The position numbers and the translations under genes are program-made. 37,362 nt of DNA, taken from the NCBI GenBank assembly GCA_030752795.1, contig JASMDM010000039.1, positions 1 through 37,362 on the forward strand. The letters are read 5' to 3'. Under the pieces are notes generated by a model that did not search any database, was not told where the DNA came from, and saw nothing but the letters and a program-made list of their open reading frames with translations. How positions within the stretch are numbered: the first letter of the stretch is position 1; each line of letters starts with the position of its first letter. This stretch comes from SAR202 cluster bacterium. GTDB lineage: Bacteria > Chloroflexota > Dehalococcoidia > Lucifugimonadales > UBA1123. This document shows positions 17,679-25,069 of the stretch, one piece after another.

Positions 17679-17745
17679 GCCTGTTTACCTATCGTTGGTT
17701 GCCCGCCCCTCAGCACGCGCGTCCAGCGCCGCGTCCGGCAGAATG

Positions 17746-17774
17746 ATGGTAGCACGCGCGACCGCATCGAACAA
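17746..17774 (-). promoter_or_regulatory. Candidate promoter of the dehydrogenase leader
   Basis: On the minus strand TTGTTC (17769-17774), 17 bases, then TACCAT (17746-17751) preceded by TGC (extended -10). The start near 17739 would give a leader of about 110 nt containing the terminator hairpin. Confidence 0.35.
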
Positions 17775-17840
17775 TGGCGATGCGACCTATCAATTTGGTC
17801 TACCATCCGACTTCCTTAGTGACTTGCCATCCACAAGCTT

Positions 17841-17950
17841 TCAGCCGAAATCGTATCCGGCACGGATATTTGCGGCCCGATCGCCGAGCCGCTCCCAGCC
17901 CAAGTCCGTCAATTCGACGCGAATCTCCACGGTGGGCAGATCGCACGTTC
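17841..17950 (-). pseudogene. Remnant of an SRPBCC-family gene
   Basis: Read on the minus strand, this stretch gives V-E-L-T-D-L-G-W-E-R-L-G-D-R-A-A and then I-R-A-G-Y-D-F-G before a TGA at 17841-17843. It aligns with residues of the SRPBCC gene at 20457-20947 (V-E-L-T-H-S-G-W-E-R-L-G-D-Q-A-A, R-A-G-Y-D-S-G-W). The TGA replaces the tryptophan codon of the other copy. About 19 bases in a row are identical between the copies (17883-17901 and 20550-20568). Further upstream the similarity fades, with a short gap. It is a dead fragment and not a gene. Confidence 0.75.
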
Positions 17951-18135
17951 CCGGCGCTCACTCTCGGTGTCAAGAAGTCGAACAGGTGCGACGTGTGATT
18001 GTGCGCCCGCCCTCGGGAGCAGGCGGCCTGCGTCGCGGGCTCGTTCCGGCGACACGAGGATGGTTGGAACGGCGCCATCGTGAACCCGGAAATGGTTCGA
18101 CCGCGTCGGTTGCCAGCTGACGTGCGGGGGAACCT
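17951..18135. other. Intergenic stretch without a convincing gene
   Basis: Short open frames exist on the minus strand; one has a stretch ending R-V-H-D-G-A-V-P-T-I-L-V that looks protein-like. It has no clear ribosome site or complete domain. It may be the decayed upstream part of the SRPBCC remnant or of another gene. Confidence 0.3.
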
Positions 18136-18165
18136 TTGGTTGCATCCAAACCGCTTGTGTATTAG
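18136..18165 (+). promoter_or_regulatory. Candidate promoter of the cytochrome gene
   Basis: TTGGTT (18136-18141), 18 bases, TATTAG (18160-18165). The AGGAGAG ribosome site at about 18184-18190 follows closely. Confidence 0.35.
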
Positions 18166-18195
18166 TCTGCACACCTCCCATCTAGGAGAGTAAAC

Positions 18196-19802
18196 ATAAA
18201 TCGTGATTTACCGGCTTTCATCGATCCGTCCGACCCGAATTCAACTAAGTTGCGTGTTCTTCCGCAACTTTCCGAGGGGTATCACCTGAACCGCAATTCC
18301 CCTCGGCTAGGACGCTTGAGAAGAAAAAGGCCAGGAGTAATGGCTGCCTTCGCCTTGCTCGCGCTGGGGATCGGACTAATTGCCACCGCCGCAGTGGTGT
18401 TCCCTCAGTCTGACGAAAAACCCGAGAGCAGCATTAATGTGCTCGGCTACGAAATCTCACGCGACCGCGTGGCGATACCCACGGATTGGGGCGAACCCCT
18501 GACCAAGCCCCTGCAGGTTCAAGTCGCGTCGGCGATAGCGACATCCACTTCCGCTTCAAATTCCCTGCCGAAGAACCTGGCATCCACCACGACTACCTGG
18601 TGTACGAGGGTGGAAAGTGGGCGAAGCACGGAAGCTCGGAGGTTGGCAGCGTTCCAGATGGGCTCTATGGAGACCGTTTGACGTTTCACGTGGACGATGG
18701 CGCAGTTCGTGGTTTCGCCAGCCAGGGATGCTGGGTCACCTGCCGCAGCGACTTGAGAGACCCGTTCATGTATGCTGCCCCCAGCTCGAGCGAGGTGCAG
18801 GGAAATTCGTATTTCAACGATGTGATTAATAAGACCGACACGAGAAAGTACATTCCCGACAGTCGCCAAAGGGATTCCTGGTGGGATTTTGGCTGGGACG
18901 ATATCTCGGCCCAGGATGCGGACGTGATCCAGGCGCTAAAGGACGGGGGCGTTTTCCTTGACCAGTGGCATCGGAGGGCGGCGCGAGGAAATCCTATCGG
19001 CGTTTCGGACGATATGTGGGTCTTGGATTACAGAAATGGCGACGGCGGCAAGAGCGCATACTCTACAAACTGGGATGGCGACGTCGAGCAGCCTAAACAG
19101 ATGTTCGATCCTGAAAAGACCGGTTTCGCTGCCCTGAATTTCGACGACGTCCACAATGGCCGTGTCCCTTTTGACAGCATTTACTACCTGAGCGATGACA
19201 CGATGACGGAGTTCGACCTCAACCATGCCTGGCAAGAAGGGGACGCGATACCGCGCAGATATTTGCGAACCCCGGAAGGGAGCTGGAGCGACATTGCCGC
19301 CGACGCGGCCTGGAGCAATGGCGAGTGGACGGTGGAGCTGTCGCGGCTCTTGGACACCGGGAACTCCGGTGACAAGGCATTCAGAGATCGAGCGACGTGC
19401 GACCTGGCCTTCGCTTTATACACGTCGGCTACTGGCATCCGTTCCACTACGTCACGTTCCCGTCGAAGCTTGGGCTTGGCCAACCCGCCGACATCGTCGC
19501 CCGGCGGTTCGAAGGCGAGCAGCCCGACTGGTCATCGATCTCCCCCGTGACGTTGACCGCGTTTTATCCGGGTCAGGCAAGCTGGCAATTCATCATAAGC
19601 GACGAACACCTGGGCGCACCCGCTATTCAGAAATGACAGCGCGTCATGCGCGTCCTGCCACACACCGGAGTCGCTCGCAACACGAGCGGTTAGCCTTGAG
19701 CTCCGCGACGAGCTTGAGAGCCCTCGGCCTCTGACTTGGGCTGCAGGGTTGTTGGGAGTGCTCGCCATCGCGGTAGCCGGAATCATGTTTAGGAGGTCGT
19801 GA
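18196..19802 (+). pseudogene. Ethylbenzene-dehydrogenase-type haem-binding cytochrome, broken by three frameshifts
   Basis: Joined frames give one membrane-anchored cytochrome. There is an N-terminal membrane segment (about residues 50-72), an EB_dh-type domain (D-R-L-T-F-H-V-D-D-G-A-V, G-C-W-V-T-C) and I-S-D-E-H-L-G. A c-type haem motif C-A-S-C-H follows (19647-19661), then a C-terminal membrane segment ending F-R-R-S. Such proteins carry b or c haem and pass electrons in membrane redox chains. Lesions: a good AGGAGAG site faces ATA at 18196 where ATG is expected; the frame shifts near 18520-18540, 19415-19430 and 19626-19635; the haem cysteine pair ends in C-R where family members have C-H (18742-18747); and W-H-R replaces W-H-W. 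The stop overlaps the ribosome site of the next gene, so the two formed an operon. Sequencing indels remain possible. Confidence 0.72.
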
Positions 19803-19803
19803 G

Positions 19804-20412
19804 ATGGAAGAGGGCATTTTCAACCACGGCATTTATTGGCACAGCATGTCCACCAGCCTCTTTCAGGGCGGCGCGATAGCAATGGCATATGCCATCATCG
19901 CCCGCCTGTTGGCGCCGCGCGAGTGGCGGTACGGGGGTCTGGACGTGCGGCTCGCCCATGGCACGATGATTGCACTCCTTGCGATCTGGAACTTGGTTTT
20001 TGCGTTGTTGAGCGGTATCACGGGCTTCTTCACAACATGGGGATTTGACGCCGTTTCGTCCGTATCTCTGACAATGAATAAAGCGATGATCGGCTCATTC
20101 GGCTTGTTGGCGATCATACTGATGATCTGGATTCGGGCACGGTACGATCCCGATCTCTGGGAGGACAGGTCGCTCAGGGCCACCTACGTTGTCCTGGGTC
20201 TGATGGGCAGCGCAACCGCGATAGTGACCGGGTCCCTGGGCGGGGAAGCCGCCCTACTGGGAACGGCGCTCCTGTGGTTCTGGGAACTCGTGCGAATCGA
20301 ACCTCGCATGCCCATGATCATGCCTGTTTGGGGGTCTGTCGCGTTGATCGTGGCCGCTCTTGGGTTGATCGCCGGCGCCGTCGCTTTCCGATTGCGGAGC
20401 CAGTCAGCATAG
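19804..20412 (+). CDS. Small multi-spanning membrane protein coupled to the cytochrome gene
   Basis: The 202-residue protein has about five membrane segments (roughly residues 20-36, 52-76, 92-108, 126-160 and 172-195). Histidines near segment ends (H8, H13, H52) could be haem ligands, which would fit a b-type cytochrome partner for the cytochrome upstream, but this is inference. I do not recognise a named family. The start is firm: AGGAGGT forms the last codons of the preceding gene and the ATG follows its stop after one base, implying translational coupling. Unlike its neighbour, the reading frame is open over its full length. Confidence 0.75.
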   Translation: MEEGIFNHGIYWHSMSTSLFQGGAIAMAYAIIARLLAPREWRYGGLDVRLAHGTMIALLAIWNLVFALLSGITGFFTTWGFDAVSSVSLTMNKAMIGSFGLLAIILMIWIRARYDPDLWEDRSLRATYVVLGLMGSATAIVTGSLGGEAALLGTALLWFWELVRIEPRMPMIMPVWGSVALIVAALGLIAGAVAFRLRSQSA

Positions 20413-20456
20413 GCATGCCTGCCGTCTGACGACTGGCTCCGGTGATGACCGACGCT

Positions 20457-20947
20457 TTAAGCGCCTTCGGCGACGCGTCCCCCGTATCGCTCGACGAATA
20501 CGAATTCCCAACCGGAATCGTACCCGGCGCGAACCTCGGCAGCCTGGTCGCCGAGCCGCTCCCAGCCCGAGTGCGTGAGTTCGACGCGAGTGCCGGACTC
20601 CGCGGCGGCGAACGTTACTTCGATGTTCTGGGCCTCCTCGGGCGTGCGGTTCAGTTGCCAGGTGAACGCGAGCCGGTTCGGCGGGTCCCAAACCAACATA
20701 TCGCCCCAGTTCAACCGCGTTCCGTCCTCGAGCACCTCGTAGACTTGCCCGCCGACCTCGCTTTCCATGCCGCAGGTGACCGCCTTGTCGGCGCCCACCG
20801 AGTGGCTGTCCATGGCCACCACGAGCCAATTTGATCAGTGAAGATGCGAAACGCGTCCTCGACACTCTGCCCCACCGTGACGGATTTGACGACCGGCGCG
20901 ATCGCCTGGTCAGCTCTCTGTTCTACTATCTGATGATCCTCCTTCAA
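20457..20947 (-). pseudogene. SRPBCC (AHSA1/START-like) protein with a frameshift
   Basis: The N-terminal frame (from 20947) reads V-K-S-V-T-V-G-Q-S-V-E-D-A-F-R-I-F-T-D-Q-I-G-S-W-W-P. After a one-base shift near 20808-20815 a second frame continues with M-D-S-H-S-V-G-A-D-K-A and runs to L-T-W-Q-L-N and R-A-G-Y-D-S-G-W-E-F. Together they form a normal SRPBCC/AHSA1 protein of about 160 residues, a hydrophobic-pocket fold often encoded next to ArsR regulators, as here. The gene overlaps the end of the ArsR gene by 38 bases. A GGAGGATC site lies inside the overlap, but no ATG follows at the right distance, so the start is unclear (TTG at 20947 is the only listed start). A decayed copy lies at 17841. 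Confidence 0.7.
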
Positions 20948-21242
20948 TCGAATCCGCGAACTGTTTATACGATGTCAATACCTCACCCCAGAAGCTCTCC
21001 ACATACGCCCTGAGCTCGATCAAGCCAGCGGTGTCGACGCTGTAGATCCGCCGTGTACCCTGCCGCGTGTCAGCGACCAGGTTGGCGTCCTTCAGTATGC
21101 GCAGATGCTGCGACACCGCGGGCCGGCTGACCGGCAACGTCTCCGCCAACGCCCCGACAGAAGAAGGCGCCGCGAGGATTGCCTCGAGGATCTGCCGTCG
21201 TGTCGGATCGGCCAAAGCTGTGAGAGTCTGTTGGTAAGTCAT
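20910..21242 (-). CDS. ArsR-family winged-helix transcriptional regulator
   Basis: The 110-residue protein is a small winged-helix repressor. The opening L-T-A-L-A-D-P-T-R-R-Q-I-L is the classic ArsR helix, and V-S-R-P-A-V-S-Q-H-L-R-I-L-K (about residues 38-51) is the DNA-recognition helix. No cysteine metal site (C-V-C) is present, so it is probably not an arsenic sensor; it fits the ArsR-SRPBCC pairs common in bacteria. A perfect inverted repeat 7 bases upstream of its ATG (21249-21268) is a likely autoregulatory operator. The ribosome site is weak. The adjoining SRPBCC gene is frameshifted, so this regulator may have lost its partner. Confidence 0.9.
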   Translation of the reverse strand: MTYQQTLTALADPTRRQILEAILAAPSSVGALAETLPVSRPAVSQHLRILKDANLVADTRQGTRRIYSVDTAGLIELRAYVESFWGEVLTSYKQFADSIEGGSSDSRTES

Positions 21243-21248
21243 CGCTAA

Positions 21249-21268
21249 CCGTAAGGGTATGCTTACGG
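21249..21268. promoter_or_regulatory. Inverted repeat, probable ArsR operator
   Basis: CCGTAAG and CTTACGG are perfect complements separated by six bases, directly before the ArsR start codon. A TCGACA box 17 bases ahead of TACCCT would place the operator over a -10 region. Its placement suits autorepression. Confidence 0.6.
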
Positions 21269-21402
21269 AAATCCATTGTCGACTCTTCAGTCAAAATACG
21301 AGACTATTCGGCGGTCCTGCTGCTCTTTTTGCTAAAGGCATCTGAATCTCATAGAATATGTGAGCATCTTAAGGGCGGAAGAATCATGATGGGGGTATGG
21401 TA

Positions 21403-21621
21403 TTGGCCGACACAATCACGCTGTATACACATCCGGACTGCACCTACTCGGACGCACTGAAGGCCGAGTTGGAAGAGCTTGACGTCTCATTCGTTGAGAT
21501 CGATCTGGCGATTGATCCTGACAAATGGGCGACCGTCGTGGAGCTCACCGGCGGCGAGCGGATCACGCCCGTCATGGTGACTGGCGACGTCGTGGAAGTT
21601 GGCTTCCACGGAGTTGGTTGA
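21403..21621 (+). CDS. Glutaredoxin-like protein with a CxxS active site
   Basis: The short protein (72 residues from the TTG, 74 from the ATG at 21397) opens with T-I-T-L-Y-T-H-P-D-C-T-Y-S, matching the first strand and active-site loop of glutaredoxins. Only the first cysteine of C-x-x-C is present; serine takes the second place, as in monothiol-type glutaredoxins. I-T-P-V-M-V-T-G-D replaces the usual cis-proline T-V-P segment. The role would be thiol-disulfide exchange or glutathione-dependent chemistry. GGGGG lies before both possible starts; I prefer the TTG because its spacing is more normal. A redoxin gene follows 120 bases downstream. Confidence 0.7.
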   Translation: MADTITLYTHPDCTYSDALKAELEELDVSFVEIDLAIDPDKWATVVELTGGERITPVMVTGDVVEVGFHGVG

Positions 21622-21633
21622 AGCATGTAACCT

Positions 21634-21650
21634 CGGGGCCGTAGGCCCCG
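21634..21650. terminator. Hairpin after the glutaredoxin gene
   Basis: CGGGGCC, a GTA loop and GGCCCCG form a perfect 7-bp stem 12 bases after the stop codon. No U-tract follows. Its form resembles the dispersed hairpin family. Confidence 0.4.
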
Positions 21651-21741
21651 ACACACAACCTAGACACCAAAGCGGACACCGATCCGCAAAACACGGCTAG
21701 GGGAAGTCATCCTCCTGCCGCTGCATTATCCGGAGGATCGC

Positions 21742-22470
21742 TTGAGCACTCGCGAAGCCAGCCGAAAATCGATCGGCGCCGGGGACGTGGCGCCGGAATT
21801 TACCTCGCCGTTGTTGGACGGGAAAGACATCAGCCTGTCCGACTACAAGGGCAAGCGAGTCATACTGTTCATGTGGGCGTCGTGGTGAGCGTGCCGCGAG
21901 CAGTTGCCTATATGGCAACAGATCTACGAATCGAAAGCGCTGTCTGACAACGGCATCGAGATACTCTCCGTCGCGATGGATGTCCAGGGGGCGGACGTCG
22001 CCAGGCCGTTTGTCGAGAAGCTCGGAGCCACGTTCGAGACTGTAGTGGACAACGAAAACATCCTCGGGCAGCTCTATCGGTTCAAAGCAATCCCCAACGG
22101 CTACCTGATCAACCCCGACGGCACTGTCGAGTAACGACGGCTGGACGGTTTCGACATCCGCGGAGCCGAAACCCGTCAACTGGTCGAAAAGTGGATCGAT
22201 AAACCGGCGGGACCCGCACCCGGGACGCCCGAAGTCGATGCGATGGGCGACGAGCACGACGAGGCGAACTCGTTGTTCCGCGAAGGCGAATCAGCCTACC
22301 ACGGCGGCGATTTGGCCCGCACGATCGAACTCTGGCGTAAAGCCGTGGAACTGGAGCCGGACAACTACATCATCCGCAAGCAAATCTGGGCACTCGAACA
22401 CCCGGAGAAGTTCTACGACTCGGACGTCGACTACGCGTGGCAACGCGTTCAATTGGAAGAAGGGCGCTAG
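21742..22470 (+). pseudogene. Redoxin/TlpA-like protein with in-frame UGA at the active site and a later UAA
   Basis: One frame from the TTG at 21742 (GGAGGATC upstream) to the TAG at 22468 encodes a thioredoxin-fold protein. It has G-D-V-A-P-E-F-T-S-P-L-L-D-G-K, then V-I-L-F-M-W-A-S-W, a TGA (21886-21888), and A-C-R-E-Q-L-P. TlpA and AhpC relatives have cysteine after W-A-S-W, so the UGA sits on the first redox cysteine. A perfect 6-bp hairpin (GTTGCC, TATAT, GGCAAC) starts 14 bases after it. That could suggest selenocysteine, but the loop lacks the G-U usual in bacterial SECIS elements. A second in-frame stop, TAA at 22132, follows D-G-T-V-E. Coding then continues without shift into a C-terminal region with an E-A-N-S-L-F-R-E-G-E TPR-like helix pair. 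I therefore call it a pseudogene with a selenoprotein alternative. Confidence 0.6.
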
Positions 22471-22495
22471 GCTTCGTTTCGACCTGATGGTATTC

Positions 22496-22530
22496 AAGCG
22501 GCGGGCTTCAACAAGCCCGCCGCTTTGTGT
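22496..22530 (+). terminator. Intrinsic terminator after the redoxin gene
   Basis: A perfect 13-bp stem (22496-22508 with 22513-22525) around CAAC is followed by TTTGTGTTT. It is the best plain terminator in the window and lies 26 bases past the redoxin stop. Confidence 0.85.
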
Positions 22531-22634
22531 TTGGACGAACGAATGTGGTACGCGGGCGCCACGAAGCAATAGTCCATATGCACCTTTTGCGGTCCGAGTT
22601 CGGTAAGTAGCATTGCATCGACTGCCGAGTGACA

Positions 22635-23603
22635 ATGGGCTCGATCAAGCCCTCGGATTCGATCGAAAAGAAGGCGCCTGCAGTGAACTTCGAACCGAAT
22701 CGACTCGACCCGAGCTTCGCCGGTTCGTGGGCGATCAGGAGCACCGTCGGCGGTGTGATCGCTTTCACGGCGGTCGCCATAACGATTTCGTTCGTGGGAG
22801 TGTTGCTCGACGACACCAAGCTCGGAGAGCAAATCGCCGCCCACAGGTGGCCGTATTTGGCAGTGTTCCTGGTGTATGTGGGAATCGCTCTATCGCAGTG
22901 GGGAGCGCTTCGAGACATCGGCGGATATCGAGTCGGGACCGTTTGGTGGGCGCCCGCGAGCCTCACCGGCGCCGCGATTGGCGTGGTCCTGATGGCGGCC
23001 GTCTATCCAAGTATCTGGAACGACGCATATCGCAGACTTGACGGTCCTGGCACATCCGGAAGTATGAAGCAGCGCGGCAGCTTCTACAACGAAAACATTT
23101 TCGGTTGGGGCGACGAGCCGTTCCAGCTCGACATCGGACTCTTCTCCGGTGAATCAGCGATCCAGCGACAAATCCGAAGTGCGGAGACGCGGCAAAGGTT
23201 ATGGAAGTTGGACAAACCGGCCACGGAGGAATTCGACGTCAATACCGCGAAAGCGATGGCCTGGGCATGGATCGTGGCAGCGACGTTGTTCGCGATTCCG
23301 GTCGGCGTGATGCAATGGGTCGCCCTGCGCCGGAAGATTCCGCGATTCTCGTTGTGGGTCCCGGCGACGGTGGTGGCAGCGTTGCTCGGCAACGCCTGCG
23401 TCGGGTTGATTATGATGTTCGATGCAAGCGTCACCGGCGGAACGACATCCTACGACCCGCCGGGCTTGATTGGTTTGCTGGGCATGCTGCTCGGGTCCGC
23501 CGTTTTCTCGCTGATCACCGGAGCAGCCATGGCGACGTTGCTGCGCGGCTTCGTTCGTGCGCGCCAGCTCGATGAGCTGCCGTACAGGTCCGATATCGGG
23601 TAG
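22635..23603 (+). CDS. Hypothetical membrane protein, six predicted segments
   Basis: The product (322 residues from the ATG) has about six hydrophobic segments. Two occur near residues 35-60, two at 70-125, and a C-terminal group of V-A-L-R-R-K-flanked segments after a soluble loop of about 95 residues. That loop has a Q-R-Q-I-R-S-A-E-T-R region. I recognise no family and no catalytic motif. The ATG at 22635 is preferred over the GTG at 22629, but neither has a strong ribosome site (GAGTG only). It starts after a strong terminator, so it has its own promoter, and the zinc-ribbon gene begins seven bases after its stop. The frame is intact. Confidence 0.65.
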   Translation: MGSIKPSDSIEKKAPAVNFEPNRLDPSFAGSWAIRSTVGGVIAFTAVAITISFVGVLLDDTKLGEQIAAHRWPYLAVFLVYVGIALSQWGALRDIGGYRVGTVWWAPASLTGAAIGVVLMAAVYPSIWNDAYRRLDGPGTSGSMKQRGSFYNENIFGWGDEPFQLDIGLFSGESAIQRQIRSAETRQRLWKLDKPATEEFDVNTAKAMAWAWIVAATLFAIPVGVMQWVALRRKIPRFSLWVPATVVAALLGNACVGLIMMFDASVTGGTTSYDPPGLIGLLGMLLGSAVFSLITGAAMATLLRGFVRARQLDELPYRSDIG

Positions 23604-23610
23604 CCGCGCA

Positions 23611-24386
23611 ATGATCGACGCTGAGTTTTCATGCGACAACTGTGGCGCCCTGGTTGTCGGGGCAGCCAACTTCTGCGTCCATTGCGGCGGGAAGGTCGGC
23701 GACTTGCCCGTCAGCGACAAAGCTCCATCCGACTTCGGCGATCGATTCGGCCAGCCGCGAGCCAGAGCCATTCGGTCGGCGCCGTTCATTGTCGCGGTCC
23801 TCGCCTTCTTCCTGCGTGGATGACCGTGTCGTCGTGCAACCAGTCGGTCGTCCCGGCCGGACCGAGCCAGACGCCCGAGATATTTCGCGCTGCTCCCGCG
23901 CCGAGACAATCCGCCACGACTTCGGTGGCGTCCTCTGCGACGGACACCCTTCAGGGGCTCGTGTTCGTATATACTGATGAAATCCGAGGCGTCACCGGCA
24001 TCGACCAAACTGATTCGGACGGTGACGAGTACGCGTTGAAGCCCGAGCCAACGGCGATCGCGGTGCTGATCGTTGTCGTGGCAGGAGCGGCGCTGTTCAT
24101 CGTGTCACGACGCAAAAGGCTTGTCGTTGGGCTTGTGCTGGTGTCAGCAGCGTACGGGTTGTCGTTCCCGCTGCTGGTTTACCCCTGGCTGAACATTCGG
24201 TACGAGTTGAGCTACGTGGGCCGATTGCACTTCGAGTGGGGATACTGGGTGCTCTGCGCAAGCCTCCTCGCGGCCGTCGCGGTCCACGGCACGGAGATGA
24301 GACTCTTCACGAAACGCTGGACGCTGATCCCGGTGTTGGGGATCCCTGCGCTAGTCGACGTGTTCTTCTCGCTGACTGGGGAGTGA
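23611..24386 (+). pseudogene. Zinc-ribbon membrane protein, probably split by a frameshift
   Basis: The first frame (23611-23823, 70 residues) holds a zinc ribbon, C-D-N-C and C-V-H-C-G-G, then a basic stretch and the start of a membrane segment (I-V-A-V-L-A-F-F-L). It ends at TGA. A second frame opens at an overlapping ATG (23820) with W-M-T-V-S just ahead. One missing base at about 23813-23817 would join them as F-F-L-P-W-M-T-V-S, a sequence I associate with zinc-ribbon proteins that continue as membrane proteins. The rest (188 residues to 24386) has four hydrophobic segments. Two overlapping coupled genes (ATGA) are the alternative. The function is unknown. Confidence 0.55.
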
Positions 24387-24387
24387 A

Positions 24388-24543
24388 TTGGGCGGCGGGA
24401 GAATCGCGCGACCCCGGTTGTCGATCGCGGTGGACTGTGGCGCCAACAAAATCGTCACGGTTGTCGTTGACGGAGAGGTTCGCCGACGGGCAAAAGTCAA
24501 TCCGATAGCGCTGAACGAGAGGGTCTTCGTAAAGGAAAAGTGA
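24388..24543 (+). CDS. Possible small protein (51 residues)
   Basis: A TTG at 24388 follows GGGGAG by about seven bases, immediately after the preceding stop. The product has an alternating hydrophobic pattern, K-I-V-T-V-V-V-D-G-E-V and E-R-V-F-V-K-E-K, suggesting beta strands. It ends five bases before the convergent tRNA gene. No family is recognised. It could be random, but the ribosome site and spacing argue for translation. Confidence 0.35.
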   Translation: MGGGRIARPRLSIAVDCGANKIVTVVVDGEVRRRAKVNPIALNERVFVKEK

Positions 24544-24547
24544 GGAT

Positions 24548-24624
24548 TGGTCGGGGAGACTGGATTCGAACCAGCGGCCCCCTGCACCCCATGCAGGTGC
24601 GCTACCAAGCTGCGCCACTCCCCG
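24548..24624 (-). tRNA. tRNA-Pro, anticodon GGG
   Basis: The minus strand folds into a full cloverleaf. The acceptor stem is CGGGGAG / CTCCCCG with discriminator A and an encoded CCA (24548-24550). The D arm has A-G-C-T-T-G-G-T-A-G-C. The anticodon stem CCTGC/GCAGG encloses ATGGGGT, so the anticodon is GGG (24588-24590). The T loop is GGTTCGAATCC. It reads CCC and, with wobble, CCU proline codons. It lies alone, with no other tRNA nearby. Confidence 0.97.
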
Positions 24625-24784
24625 ATCCAATGTCAGGATAGCACAGGGCTGTCTAGCCATCAATACTCGAAAAACGCTGTGCGCCAATCCACATTTTGGT
24701 GATGCGACGAAGTTCGAGCACCCAGTCACAATTCTGGTCGGTTGCCCACTCAAACGTTGATTGCGTCTCGCGGCTAGTTACAGT

Positions 24785-25000
24785 CTAACTGTACCCTTTG
24801 TCTCGTTCCCATTGGCGGGCCGTGTCTTCGGCTACTTTCGGGCCGACTTTGGTAACCTTCGCACTGGGCCGGTTTCGTTGGTGCTCGCCTGTACGTCGCG
24901 CCAGATCCGTCGTAATTTCGCCATGGACTTTTTTTCGGCCAACGCGAACTTCGTAGCGTGCGTGGTTCCATGGCTTCTGATTGGCATGCGTCTCCTCCAT
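24785..25000 (-). CDS. Small basic GIY-YIG-like protein
   Basis: The 71-residue basic protein has a Y-E-V-R-V-G-R-K-K-V-H-G-E-I-T-T-D-L-A-R-R sequence. Its G-E-I-T-T-D-L-A-R-R-x-x-E-H core resembles the G-I-T-x-D-L-x-R-R-x-x-E-H of GIY-YIG endonuclease domains. G-E replaces the usual Y-I-G arrangement, and the first G-I-Y strand is not clear, so activity is uncertain. A W-E-R motif follows near the C-terminus. A promoter matching consensus in 11 of 12 positions lies 20-48 bases upstream, which strongly suggests a real gene. The ATG at 25000 gives a leader of only about 13 nt. A second in-line ATG at 24987 is in another frame. Confidence 0.65.
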   Translation of the reverse strand: MEETHANQKPWNHARYEVRVGRKKVHGEITTDLARRTGEHQRNRPSAKVTKVGPKVAEDTARQWERDKGYS

Positions 25001-25019
25001 GCAACTTCAAAGCAGAACT

Positions 25020-25048
25020 ATTGTACGGAATCCACGAATGGGTGTCAA
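25020..25048 (-). promoter_or_regulatory. Near-consensus sigma70 promoter of the GIY-YIG-like gene
   Basis: On the minus strand TTGACA (25043-25048), 17 bases, TACAAT (25020-25025). This is the best match to the consensus in the window, and transcription would start about 13 bases before the ATG at 25000. Confidence 0.72.
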
Positions 25049-25069
25049 CGCAATCGAGGCAAGAACGGA

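Noticed and set aside
22496..22525. Hairpin after the redoxin as a SECIS or repeat member
   Set aside because: It lies after the stop and is followed by a U-rich run, so a normal terminator explains it.
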